Source: Chitinophaga sp. H8
Lineage (GTDB): Bacteria > Bacteroidota > Bacteroidia > Chitinophagales > Chitinophagaceae
Assembly (NCBI RefSeq): GCF_040567655.1
Contig: NZ_JBEXAC010000002.1
Location: 1,426,001-1,490,000 of the forward strand
Length of the DNA stretch: 64,000 bases
Direction: 5' to 3'
The position numbers were made by a program, and so were the translations under genes. The notes below the pieces were generated by a model. It was not told the origin of the DNA and ran no database searches. It saw nothing but the letters and a program-made list of their open reading frames with translations. Positions 51,358 through 60,900 of this stretch are shown piece by piece (the first letter of the stretch is position 1; the number at the start of each line of letters is the position of its first letter).

Positions 51358-52899
51358 TTACAGTTTGGCAACGAACCTGCCGATTACGGGAAGTTTGGCA
51401 AACTCCCGCTTCTCCATTTTGATAATAAACCAGGCATACAGCCCATATAACGTAGTGGCTACCAGCAGGGAAAGCGGCTTTACTGCATAGATATCCTCCG
51501 GCGACAGCCAGGTTTTATTAAGCCAGGCATACACGTAGTAGATGATTACGGCCAGTAGCGTATAGGTAATAAGTTTAGGCAGATGGTAGGGAATGGGATA
51601 ATGCTTTTGCCCCCATACATAACAAATTACCATCTGTATGAAGTAACATACCATGGTGGCCAGAGCAGCACCAAAATATCCCATTACGGGGATCCACCAG
51701 TAGTTAAGTGCAAACGCCAGTATGGCAGTAATAATGGTGATTACTGCTCCTGTTTTGGTCCGATCTGTCAATTTAAACCAGATGGTAAGATTATAGTATA
51801 CCCCTAGGAATATATTGGCCAGCAGCAGAATAGGTACAATCCTGAGTCCTTCATAGTAGATTTCCTGGCGAAGAAAAGCCTTCCAGATATTGAGGTACAG
51901 GCTTACAAACAAGAACATGAAGCAGAGCATTACTACAAACAGTTTCATAATGCGGGCATATGTTTTCTGAGGATTTTCTTCTTTGGCCTGTTTAAAGAAG
52001 AAGGGTTCCGCCCCCAACCGGAATGCCTGTATGAACATGGTGATCAGGATCGCCAGCTTGTAATTGGCGCTGTACAGACCAATAACTTCCTTTTTAGCCT
52101 CCAGGTCATTACCAGGGAGGTATTGTGGTAAAAACCAGGCCCGATCAAATGTTTCATTGACCATACCTGCCATGCCCACTATAATCAATGGCAGTGCGTA
52201 GCTCAGCATCTGTTTCCAAAGCTGCGGGTCAAATTGCCAGTTGATACGAATGATTTGTGGTAAAAACAGCAGGAGGGTAATCCCGCTACCAAGCAGGTTA
52301 CTTAAGTAAATATACCCCAGCTGGTCGCTGCCTGCCTCTACATTGGGCAGCCAGTGGTATCCTTTTGCGTACCATTCGGGGCATAGTTTCAGGAAAAAGA
52401 TATTAAAGAATATGGTAGTAGTGATGCCCGCGATGCGGATGGCTGCATAGCGTTTAGGCCGCCCTTCCTGTCGGAGTTGGGCAAAAGGGATGGCCGTAAG
52501 GGCATCAAAAGCCATGATGAGAATAATATAGGTATATAGCTGGGGATGTCCTGCAAGACCAGCCAGCTCGCCGGTATAGGAATTAATTATAGTGCCTTTG
52601 AGCAATAATAGCAGGATGGTGATGCTGATCGTAGAAAATAGCAGGGATATTGTAGCAGTGCTGAGCACCCTGGCTTCATTGTCCTTTTTGGCAAAACGGA
52701 AAAAGGCCGTTTCCAGGCCATAGGTAAGTATTATATTGGCAAAAGGAATGTAGGCATATACGTTTGACATTTCCCCAAAGGCAGCCTGGGTGAGGATTCC
52801 TCCGAGGTAAAAAGGGGTGAGGAAATAATTGAGCAACTTGCTCACAATGTTGCTTAATCCGTAGTAGATCGTCTGTCCTGCCAGTTGTTTTATGCTCAA
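51358..52899 (-). CDS. Oligosaccharide flippase (Wzx/MATE-like polysaccharide exporter)
   Basis: 513 aa with TTG as start codon (complement of 52897-52899); MSIKQLAGQTIYYGLSNIVS is the typical family start and no ATG is available upstream in frame. About 13-14 membrane helices are spread through the protein, with the usual FLTPFYLGGILTQAAFGEMS loop near residue 30 and LAQLRQEGRPKRYA-like basic loop near 140. The C-terminus is basic. Such proteins flip lipid-linked saccharides across the inner membrane for surface polysaccharide assembly. No glycosyltransferases or polymerase lie nearby, so it is a stand-alone copy. Confidence 0.92.
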   Translation of the reverse strand: MSIKQLAGQTIYYGLSNIVSKLLNYFLTPFYLGGILTQAAFGEMSNVYAYIPFANIILTYGLETAFFRFAKKDNEARVLSTATISLLFSTISITILLLLLKGTIINSYTGELAGLAGHPQLYTYIILIMAFDALTAIPFAQLRQEGRPKRYAAIRIAGITTTIFFNIFFLKLCPEWYAKGYHWLPNVEAGSDQLGYIYLSNLLGSGITLLLFLPQIIRINWQFDPQLWKQMLSYALPLIIVGMAGMVNETFDRAWFLPQYLPGNDLEAKKEVIGLYSANYKLAILITMFIQAFRLGAEPFFFKQAKEENPQKTYARIMKLFVVMLCFMFLFVSLYLNIWKAFLRQEIYYEGLRIVPILLLANIFLGVYYNLTIWFKLTDRTKTGAVITIITAILAFALNYWWIPVMGYFGAALATMVCYFIQMVICYVWGQKHYPIPYHLPKLITYTLLAVIIYYVYAWLNKTWLSPEDIYAVKPLSLLVATTLYGLYAWFIIKMEKREFAKLPVIGRFVAKL

Positions 52900-52984
52900 T
52901 GCCGGGATTTTAAATCAAAAATAAAGGTTCTCCGTGGTAGAAGAAGGTACAACAGGTAATAGCCTGCTATATGAAGGATGCAAT

Positions 52985-53386
52985 TTACAACTCCGGGCCT
53001 TTGCGCCGGAGTTGTTTTTTTTCAGATAACAGCTTCTTGGAAGCCAGTCTTTTTTCTTTTACTGCCCGGGATGGTTTACTGGGGATACGTTTTTTACGAG
53101 GTATCAATGCCTTGTTTACCAGGTCGTTCATCTTTTTGATCACTTCCTGCTTATTACCCAGCTGGGTACGGGCGGTTTGCGATTTTATCTGCAAAAGCCC
53201 TTCTGCATTGATACGGTTAGCCAGCTTTTCCCGGATCAGCTGTTTTTGTTCCGCAGTGAATAAAGTGGAAGCCGCTATATCAAAATAGCCTTCTACCATG
53301 GTTTCCACTTTGTTTACATTTTGTCCACCCTTACCACCGCTGCGGGCGGTGCGGAAAGTAATTTCCGGGGACAATTCAATAATCAT
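52985..53386 (-). CDS. arfB: Ribosome-rescue peptidyl-tRNA hydrolase ArfB
   Basis: 133 aa, the usual length of ArfB (YaeJ). The release-factor-like domain carries the GGQ motif in GGKGGQNVNKVET near residue 20. The C-terminal tail is strongly basic (RKKRIPSKPSRAVKEKRLAS and on to KGPEL), as needed to enter the empty mRNA channel of a stalled ribosome. It lacks any codon-recognition domain, so it frees peptidyl-tRNA from ribosomes without a stop codon. It is convergent with nothing and lies 85 bases downstream of the flippase start on the same strand. Confidence 0.94.
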   Translation of the reverse strand: MIIELSPEITFRTARSGGKGGQNVNKVETMVEGYFDIAASTLFTAEQKQLIREKLANRINAEGLLQIKSQTARTQLGNKQEVIKKMNDLVNKALIPRKKRIPSKPSRAVKEKRLASKKLLSEKKQLRRKGPEL

Positions 53387-53540
53387 ATTGTATTTTTTAA
53401 TTAACCATGAAGGTTATTTGAACTGGCAATTTATTTATTTAAAGCTTATCTGTTGAAATTTTTTAAGATATGTGCCCTGTGTAAACAGGTTATTTTCTAT
53501 AATTTGCCGGGGAACCGGGTTGGTTTTATTAAGTGAACAT

Positions 53541-53993
53541 ATGCGAACAGTTATACAAAGGGTTGCCCAGGCCTCCGTTACGGTGGATGGCAAAATAACC
53601 GGAGAGATAGCAGGTGGCTTGCTGGTATTGTTGGGAATAGAAGATGCAGATAATATGGCAGATATCACCTGGCTGAGCAATAAAATAGTGAACCTGCGCA
53701 TCTTTAATGATGCGGAAGGGGTGATGAATTTATCCGTAAAAGATATGCAGGGTGGGATTTTGTTAGTGAGTCAGTTTACCTTATATGCGGCAACCAAAAA
53801 AGGGAACCGTCCTTCGTATATTCGATCTGGTAAACCGGAAACCGCGATTCCCCTGTATGAAAAAATGATTGCGCAGTTGACTGCGGATCTGGGCCGGGAG
53901 GTGCAGACAGGTATCTTTGGTGCAGATATGAAGGTGGCCTTGCTGAATGATGGTCCGGTTACTATTATGATTGATACCAGGAACAAGGAATAG
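53541..53993 (+). CDS. dtd: D-aminoacyl-tRNA deacylase
   Basis: 150 aa from ATG 53541; the frame opens at 53472 but the family starts MRTVIQRV. It hydrolyses D-amino acids from tRNA. Signature motifs are SQFTLYA (77-83) and NDGPVT (136-141), the pair that forms the Gly-cisPro proofreading site in the dimer. Further family positions are KKGNRPSY near 87 and TGIFGADMKVALLNDG. The MazG-like gene begins 34 bases downstream and the YihY gene follows, suggesting one operon of dtd-mazG-yihY. Confidence 0.97.
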   Translation: MRTVIQRVAQASVTVDGKITGEIAGGLLVLLGIEDADNMADITWLSNKIVNLRIFNDAEGVMNLSVKDMQGGILLVSQFTLYAATKKGNRPSYIRSGKPETAIPLYEKMIAQLTADLGREVQTGIFGADMKVALLNDGPVTIMIDTRNKE

Positions 53994-54027
53994 TTTCAGC
54001 TATTTTTAAACATAAAACAGGCATATT

Positions 54028-54354
54028 ATGACGATTCAGGAAGCACAGGAAAGTATTGACAAATGGGTGAATACCACCGGCGTAAGATATTTTAGTGAAC
54101 TTACCAATATGGCGATTTTAACGGAGGAAGTAGGAGAAGTGGCACGGTTAATGGCCAGACAATATGGCGACCAGTCTTTTAAAGAAAGCGATAAAAATAA
54201 GGAGCTGGCAGATGAACTGGCAGATGTGATGTGGGTGTTGCTCTGTATAGCCAATCAAACAGGTATTGATATGACAGCGGCACTGGAGAAGAACTTCGCC
54301 AAAAAGAGTATCCGGGATGCTGACCGGCATCGTAATAATGAAAAATTGCAGTAA
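54028..54354 (+). CDS. MazG-like nucleotide pyrophosphohydrolase
   Basis: 108 aa all-alpha NTP pyrophosphatase fold. Magnesium-binding residues are in EEVGEVARLM (33-42) and ELADELADVMWVLLCIA (59-75). The size fits the short, single-domain MazG-like branch rather than full-length MazG (two domains). These enzymes hydrolyse nucleoside triphosphates, often damaged or non-canonical ones, to monophosphate and pyrophosphate; the substrate is not predictable here. It lies between dtd and the yihY-like gene with short gaps (34 and 17 bases), so co-transcription is likely. Confidence 0.9.
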   Translation: MTIQEAQESIDKWVNTTGVRYFSELTNMAILTEEVGEVARLMARQYGDQSFKESDKNKELADELADVMWVLLCIANQTGIDMTAALEKNFAKKSIRDADRHRNNEKLQ

Positions 54355-54371
54355 GCACAAATCAAACAGGT

Positions 54372-55334
54372 ATGCAACGTTTTGGAAAAATAAGCGATTA
54401 CTGGCAGATATTAAAGCAGTCAGGCAGTGATTTTATTGATGATAAAGTACTGAAACTGAGCGCTTCCCTGGCGTATTATACTATATTTTCAGTAGCACCT
54501 ATGCTTATTGTGATCATTTTCCTCTGCGACCTGTTTCTGGGGAAAGAAGCCATAGAGAACAATGTATATGGGCAGATTAAAGGGCTGGTAGGAAGTGATG
54601 CCGCTATACAGATACAGGATATGATCCGCAATGCTACCTTATCGCAGGATGCCGGCTGGGCCACTATACTGGGGGTTATTACCCTGATTATTGGTGCTAC
54701 AGGGGTATTTGCAGAAATCCAGGATTCCATTAACAAAATCTGGCGGCTGAAAGCAAAACCTAAAAAGGGGCTGCTGAAAATGTTGCTTAACCGGCTACTG
54801 TCATTTTCCCTGGTGGTAAGCATGGGGTTTATATTATTGGTGTCACTGGTGATCAATGGTCTGATGGAGATCCTGAATAAAAGGCTGGCGACTATGTTTC
54901 CCGAACTGGCTGTGGTAACCATTTACGTGTTAAATATCGCTATTACGGTGATTGTCATCACTTCGCTTTTTGCCATTATTTTTAAGGTGTTGCCTGATGC
55001 CCGGATCAAGTGGCGGGATGTATTGGTAGGGTCCGTTACCACGGCAGTGCTTTTTATGCTGGGAAAATTTGGAATAGGTTATTACCTGGGCGCCAGTAAG
55101 ATCAGCTCTTCTTATGGTGCTGCCGGCTCTATTGTGATCATTCTTTTGTGGGTATATTATTCCGCAGCGATCTTATATTTTGGGGCCGTGTTTACACGGG
55201 TATACATTCAATACCGGGGATCTACTATTTATCCGAATGATTATGCTGTCTGGATAAAAGAAACGGAAATCCCTCATGAGGAGGCAATGGCCCTGGAACA
55301 TGGCGCTCAACAGTCAATACACCTCAATAAGTGA
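54372..55334 (+). CDS. YihY/BrkB-family inner-membrane protein
   Basis: 320 aa with six membrane helices. The family marks are LSASLAYYTIFSVAPMLIV near residue 28, GATGVFAEIQDSINKIW near 107, and SSYGAAGSIVIILLWVYYSA near 250 followed by ILYFGAVFTRVY. This superfamily was once annotated as ribonuclease BN by mistake. The real role is unknown; a transporter or lipid-related function has been suggested for some members. It starts 17 bases after the MazG-like stop. The tail after the last helix is about 45 residues and hydrophilic. Confidence 0.93.
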   Translation: MQRFGKISDYWQILKQSGSDFIDDKVLKLSASLAYYTIFSVAPMLIVIIFLCDLFLGKEAIENNVYGQIKGLVGSDAAIQIQDMIRNATLSQDAGWATILGVITLIIGATGVFAEIQDSINKIWRLKAKPKKGLLKMLLNRLLSFSLVVSMGFILLVSLVINGLMEILNKRLATMFPELAVVTIYVLNIAITVIVITSLFAIIFKVLPDARIKWRDVLVGSVTTAVLFMLGKFGIGYYLGASKISSSYGAAGSIVIILLWVYYSAAILYFGAVFTRVYIQYRGSTIYPNDYAVWIKETEIPHEEAMALEHGAQQSIHLNK

Positions 55335-55391
55335 GCGTTAATTGTTAATGGGGTATTAAAAATTAGCATACGTATATTCAATTTTCAAAAT

Positions 55392-55399
55392 TATCTTTG
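55392..55399 (+). promoter_or_regulatory. -7 box directly before glyS
   Basis: TATCTTTG matches TAnnTTTG. It ends 7 bases before the glyS ATG, so transcription may start at or near the start codon. No -33 box was found at normal spacing. Confidence 0.55.
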
Positions 55400-55406
55400 C
55401 CCCACT

Positions 55407-56837
55407 ATGGCTACAGATCAGAATAAATTCCAGGCGATCATTTCGCATTGTAAGGAATACGGTTTTATTTTCCCTTCAAGTGAGATATATGATGGGTTGA
55501 GCGCAGTATATGATTACGGTCAGTATGGCTCTGAATTGAAGAAAAACATCAAGGATTATTGGTGGAAGAGCATGACGCAGCTGCATGAGAACATAGTTGG
55601 TATAGATGCTGCCATTTTTATGCATCCTACCACCTGGAAAGCATCCGGCCACGTAGATAATTTCAGTGATCCCATGATCGACAACAAGGATAGCAAAAAG
55701 CGTTACCGGGTTGATCATCTGCTGGAAGCACATGCGGAAACGCTGGCTCCGGCGGAAGGAGAAGCTTTGCTGGCGCAGATGGATGAGTTGCTGAAAGAGA
55801 ATGATTTTGAAGGGTTGAAAAAGTTAATCGAAGATAACAAGATAAAATGCCAGGTGAGTGGTACGGTCAACTGGACGGATGTGCGTCAGTTTAACCTGAT
55901 GTTTTCCACCCAGGTAGGTAGCGTGGCTGAGGATGCCAGCGAAATATACCTGCGTCCGGAAACGGCTCAGGGTATCTTCGTTAACTTCCTGAATGTGCAG
56001 AAAACCGGCCGGATGAAGATCCCTTTTGGTATTGCACAAATAGGTAAAGCCTTCCGTAATGAGATCGTGGCCCGTCAGTTCATTTTCCGTATGCGTGAAT
56101 TTGAGCAGATGGAAATGCAGTTCTTTATCCGCCCTGGCACACAGAAGGAATGGTATGAGAAATGGAAGGAAGAGCGTATGAAATGGCACTTGAGCCTGGG
56201 CGTAGACCCCGCTAAGTATCATTTTAAAGATCATATCAAACTGGCACACTATGCAGATGCTGCCGTGGATATTGAGTATGAGTTCCCTATCGGATTCAAA
56301 GAAGTAGAAGGTATTCACTCCCGTACTGACTTTGATCTGAAACAGCACCAGGAATACAGCCGGAAGAAGCTGCAATATTTTGATACGGAGATCAACCAGA
56401 ACTACATTCCTTATGTAATTGAAACTTCCATAGGGGTAGATCGTATGTTCCTGTTGACCATGTGTAATGCTTATGAAGAGCAGGACCTGAGTACAGCAGA
56501 TAAGCAAGATAGCCGTGTGGTACTGAAATTCCCGGCTAAGCTGGCGCCTATTAAGCTGGCTATATTGCCATTGACCAAAAAGGATGGTTTACCGGAGGTA
56601 GCGCGGGAACTGATGGATACTTGTAAACAGCATTTCCATTGCTACTATGAAGAGAAAGATAGCATCGGTAAGCGTTACCGCCGTCAGGATGCTATTGGTA
56701 CCCCTTTCTGTGTAACAATCGACCATCAGACTAAAGAAGATAACACAGTAACCATTCGCCACCGGGATAGTATGGAGCAGGAACGTGTGCCGTTGGAAAA
56801 AGTGAAGGAAATGGTTTTGTTGGAAATTAATCGCTAG
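55407..56837 (+). CDS. glyS: Glycyl-tRNA synthetase, single-chain (alpha2) type
   Basis: 476 aa homodimeric class IIa enzyme, unlike the two-subunit GlyQS of E. coli. Motif 1 region is ALFMHPTTW-like around residue 69 (IFMHPTTWKASGHVDNFSDP). Other marks are EIYLRPETAQGIFVNF near 180 and IGKAFRNEIVARQFIFRMREFEQ near 212 (motif 2). Motif 3 is IPYVIETSIGVDRMFL near 340. The anticodon-binding domain follows (LKFPAKLAPIKLAILPL onward). It charges tRNA(Gly) in the cytoplasm. The start MATDQNKF is the only ATG close to the -7 box. A terminator follows. Confidence 0.98.
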   Translation: MATDQNKFQAIISHCKEYGFIFPSSEIYDGLSAVYDYGQYGSELKKNIKDYWWKSMTQLHENIVGIDAAIFMHPTTWKASGHVDNFSDPMIDNKDSKKRYRVDHLLEAHAETLAPAEGEALLAQMDELLKENDFEGLKKLIEDNKIKCQVSGTVNWTDVRQFNLMFSTQVGSVAEDASEIYLRPETAQGIFVNFLNVQKTGRMKIPFGIAQIGKAFRNEIVARQFIFRMREFEQMEMQFFIRPGTQKEWYEKWKEERMKWHLSLGVDPAKYHFKDHIKLAHYADAAVDIEYEFPIGFKEVEGIHSRTDFDLKQHQEYSRKKLQYFDTEINQNYIPYVIETSIGVDRMFLLTMCNAYEEQDLSTADKQDSRVVLKFPAKLAPIKLAILPLTKKDGLPEVARELMDTCKQHFHCYYEEKDSIGKRYRRQDAIGTPFCVTIDHQTKEDNTVTIRHRDSMEQERVPLEKVKEMVLLEINR

Positions 56838-56863
56838 AAAGGAGCTGCCAGCTACGAGCTTTG

Positions 56864-56920
56864 AGCTGCGAGATATACTCCGTAGATTATTTACTACGGT
56901 TTATGGCTCGCAGCTTTTTT
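56864..56920 (+). terminator. Nested hairpin terminator after glyS
   Basis: AGCTGCGAG (outer, about 56864-56872) pairs with CTCGCAGCT (56907-56915). Inside, CCGTAG (56880-56885) pairs with CTACGG (56894-56899). TTTTTT follows. Further copies of the outer motif lie at 56841-56862 and 56962-56992. Confidence 0.8.
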
Positions 56921-56990
56921 ATGGCATTGGGTGGCTCGTCGCATTTTACAGCAAAATATGTTCTCGCAGCTCGTGGCTCACGGCTCGGAG

Positions 56991-57716
56991 CTATCCATAC
57001 AGCTCCAGGTGAATATCTTTACGATCATACCCCATAGCCTGAATACGTTGACGGGCTTCATCAATCATTTCTTTCCATCCGCAGAGGAAAAAGTTAGCCG
57101 GGCGCTTATCGGCAGCCAGCATTTCTTCATAAATTTTATGAACGTATCCTTTTTGCCCATGCCAGTTGGGATCTTCTCTTGAGAGGGTAGGGATATAGTT
57201 AAAACCAGGCATTTCCAGCTGCAATTGCTGTAGCTCTTCCGCATACAGGAGATCTTTCTGGTACCTGCAGCCAAAGATCAGGTTGATTTTTTGGTATGGT
57301 ATAGCATGTTTTTTAATATGATGTACCATAGAGCGGAAAGGGGCAATGCCCGTACCTGTACAAATGAGGAACAATTCCTTTTCCAGTGGTTCAGGTAATA
57401 CAAACACCCCTAATGGGCCACGAAGGGTCAGCTCACTCCCCTCCTTTATTTCATTGAACAGATAGGTACTGCCGGCTCCTCCTTCCAGCAATACGATGAC
57501 CAGCTCTATTTCATTGCTACCATTAGGGTGGGAGGCGATGGAATAGCTCCGCCAGCGTTTATTCTTCTTTTCGTGGATGGGCAGGTCCAGTGTAACAAAC
57601 TGACCTGGTTTGAAATCAAAACGGTCCTTTTCAGGAATGCTGATCCAAAACCTGCGGGTATTGTGAGTGGCGTCCACAATCTTTGTGACGTAGCCAGTTT
57701 GCCATTGTTCTAACAT
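56991..57716 (-). CDS. Ferredoxin/flavodoxin-NADP reductase-like flavoprotein
   Basis: 241 aa. An FAD-binding beta barrel (about 1-95) carries RWRSYSIAS, the RxYS motif for the flavin, and FKPGQFVTLDLP. An NAD(P)-binding domain follows (about 100-241) with LICTGTGIAPFRSMVHH near 118 and FFLCGWKEMIDEAR near 210. It lacks an iron-sulfur or globin domain, so it must pass electrons to a separate carrier such as ferredoxin or to an oxygenase component. The C-terminus HLELYG has an aromatic residue second from last, like other FNRs. It is divergent from mfd. Confidence 0.9.
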   Translation of the reverse strand: MLEQWQTGYVTKIVDATHNTRRFWISIPEKDRFDFKPGQFVTLDLPIHEKKNKRWRSYSIASHPNGSNEIELVIVLLEGGAGSTYLFNEIKEGSELTLRGPLGVFVLPEPLEKELFLICTGTGIAPFRSMVHHIKKHAIPYQKINLIFGCRYQKDLLYAEELQQLQLEMPGFNYIPTLSREDPNWHGQKGYVHKIYEEMLAADKRPANFFLCGWKEMIDEARQRIQAMGYDRKDIHLELYG

Positions 57717-57880
57717 TGAGTTGGTGTTTGTTATAAATATAAGGAAAATAAGTTAATGGTTTCCCTTATGTATTGCCTGTTAAAAACAGCTTCTATTGAC
57801 GGATAACCGGGTTATGGCCATGTGGCTTCGGGTGGGGAGGATCCGTCAGGCTTTTATGGTTTTAGGCAGGTGTGGCACCG

Positions 57881-57910
57881 TTTATGGTGCTTTAAAATTC
57901 CTTATCTTTG
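57881..57910 (+). promoter_or_regulatory. Promoter directly before mfd
   Basis: TTTA (57881-57884), an 18-base spacer and TATCTTTG (57903-57910) fit the Bacteroidota pattern with one mismatch in the -33 box. The -7 box ends 8 bases before the mfd ATG, and TTATCTTTGC is identical to the sequence before glyS. Confidence 0.6.
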
Positions 57911-57918
57911 CAACCTTC

Positions 57919-60900
57919 ATGAATTTACAGGGTGTTTTACAACTTTACCAACGCGATACCCGCCTGCAGTCGCTGGTAAAAGGGATACAACAGTCCGCCC
58001 CACAGCACTTTCAGTTGACCGCTCTTTCGGGTAGTTCCATCAACTTTGTGGCAGTGGGAGCCTGGGCACATGCAGATGCAAATCATCTTTTTATCCTCAA
58101 CGATAAAGAGGAAGCCGCCTATTTCCATAATGACCTGGAGCAGTTGAGCCAGGCGCTGGATGTATTTTACTTTCCGGATTCCTATAAAAAAACAGGACAG
58201 TTCCAGGAGTTTAACAGCAGCCACAGTATGTTGAGAACGGAAGCGCTCATGCGGTTTTCTTCCGATGGGAATGCGGTGCGCAAAAAAATCCTGGTCACCT
58301 ACCCGGAAGCACTGTGGGAGAAAGTAGCCGGTGCCGCTGCTTTTAATACCAACATGGTACAGTTAAAAGTGGGGGATGTACTGAAGGTAGATCCTCTGTT
58401 GGAAAAGCTGGTAGGCTGGGGATTCCACGCTACTGATTTTGTGTATGAACCTGGTCAGTATGCCGTGCGTGGCGGTATTCTGGATATCTACTCCTTTGGG
58501 AATGAGAAACCATACCGGATAGAACTGTTTGGGGAGGATATTGATTCCATCCGCTTGTTTGATCCGGAAACCCAGCTGAGCGAACGTAAGCTGTCGCAGA
58601 TTACCCTGATTGCCAATATGGACGCACATACCGCCGGACATGTGAAAACTTCCCTGTTGGAGTTTTTGCCGGAAAATACCGTGGTATGGATAAAGGACCC
58701 TGCTTTTGTGGCAGGTGTGGTAGAACAACTGGAAACAAGACTGGATGAGTGGTTGCAAACCGGTAAAAAAGTAAGGGTAGATGAAGAGGAAGAGATGGCG
58801 CTTACCGCAAATGATTTTGTACCGGCCAGCAAGCTGATCGCAGAAATTTTGCAGCGGCATTGTATTGTATTTGGAAATAATAACTGGTGGCAGGATCAGC
58901 AGCTTGCTCCTGTAGTTATTGATTTTGAAACGAAAGAACAACCCGTTTTTAACAGGCAGTTTGATCTGCTGATTAAAGACCTGGACCAACATAACAAACA
59001 AAAATACGGGCTGTTTATCTTTGCTGATAATCCCCGGCAGCTGGAAAGGTTGCGCAGTATTTTTGAAGACCTGAAAGCGGAGTTTGTTTTTTATCCTATT
59101 CCGGTACCTATCAGCGCAGGGTTTATAGATCATACCTTAAAGATTGCGTGTTATACAGATCATCAGATCTTTCAGCGTTACCATAAGTATAAAGTAAAAC
59201 AGGCCTACAACAAGAACAAGGCGATTACCATGAAAACGCTGCGGGAATTACAACCCGGCGATTTCGTAACGCATATTGATCATGGGGTGGGTGTATATAG
59301 CGGACTTCAGAAAATTGAGGCCAACGGAAAAATGCAGGAGGCGATCCGCATTATTTACAAAAACAACGATCTGTTGTATGTAAATATCAACTCCCTGCAT
59401 AAGATCAGTAAGTATACAGGTAAGGAAGGGGTAGAACCACGGGTAAACAAGCTGGGTAGTGATGCATGGGATAAGCTGAAAGAGAAGGCTAAAACCCAGG
59501 TTAAAGATATTGCGAAGGATTTGATCCGCTTGTATGCGGTACGTAAAGCGCAGGAAGGTTTTGCGCATACGCCGGATACTTATCTGCAAACCGAACTGGA
59601 AGCTTCTTTTATCTATGATGATACACCGGATCAGAGTAAAGCCACGGCAGATGTAAAAAGAGATATGGAGTCGCCGGCGCCAATGGACCGGCTGGTGTGC
59701 GGGGATGTGGGCTTTGGTAAAACGGAGGTAGCCGTTCGTGCTGCCTTTAAAACACTGGTAGATGGTAAGCAGGCTGCGATATTAGTGCCTACCACTATCC
59801 TGGCTTTTCAGCATTACAAAACGTTTTCTGAAAGGCTGAAGGATTTCCCCTGCACCATTGATTACCTGAACCGTTTTAAATCTTCCAAACAAAAGAAAGA
59901 AACCCTTCAGCGACTGGCAGAAGGTAAAATAGATATTATTATCGGCACCCATGCCTTGCTGAGTAAGGATGTGAAGTTTAAAGACCTGGGGGTGCTGGTA
60001 GTAGATGAAGAACAAAAATTTGGTGTATCTGCAAAAGAAAAGCTGAAGCAACTTAAGTACAATGTGGATACGTTGACATTAACGGCTACGCCTATACCCC
60101 GTACATTGCAGTTCTCATTGATGGGCGCCCGTGATCTTTCCATTATCAATACGCCTCCGCCTAACCGGCAGTCCATTGAAACAGAGGTACTGGTGTTTGA
60201 CCAGGACCAGATCAGGGACGCTATTTATTTTGAAACAGAGCGGGGTGGGCAGGTATATTTTATTCATAACAGGATTAAGGGGTTAGGTGAAATAGCGGGG
60301 CTTATACAGGGGCTTTGTCCTGATTTGTCTATTGCTACTGCGCACGGGCAACTCGAAGGGCATCAGCTGGAAGAAGTAGTCCTGGATTTTATAGACCGCA
60401 AGTATGATGTGCTGGTGTGTACCAACATTGTAGAAAGCGGGGTGGACATACCGAATGCAAATACAATTATCATCAATAATGCGCATCACTTTGGATTAAG
60501 TGATCTGCACCAGCTGCGTGGCCGTGTAGGGCGTAGTAATAAAAAAGCATTCTGTTATTTGCTGGCACCTCCTATGAGCACCTTACCTGCTGACAGCCGT
60601 AAACGTTTGCAAACACTGGAGCAGCATAGTGAACTGGGTAGTGGTTTTCAGATAGCGATGCGCGATCTGGATATACGTGGTGCAGGTAATCTGCTGGGTG
60701 GTGAGCAAAGCGGGTTTATGGCAGAGATAGGCTTTGATATGTACCAGAAAATCCTGGACGAAGCTATCCGGGAGCTGAAGCAAAATGAATTCCGGGAGCT
60801 GTTCCGCGAACAGATGGAAGAGAAGAAAGACTACATTAATGATTGTACGATAGATACAGATCTGGAAATACTCATTCCGGACACGTATGTAGAAAGTATA

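Noticed and set aside
55824..56507. 227-codon minus-strand frame inside glyS
   Set aside because: glyS is certain, and the frame shows no signal or domain.
58363..59133. 256-codon minus-strand frame inside mfd
   Set aside because: It is fully contained in mfd, which has all motifs of its family.
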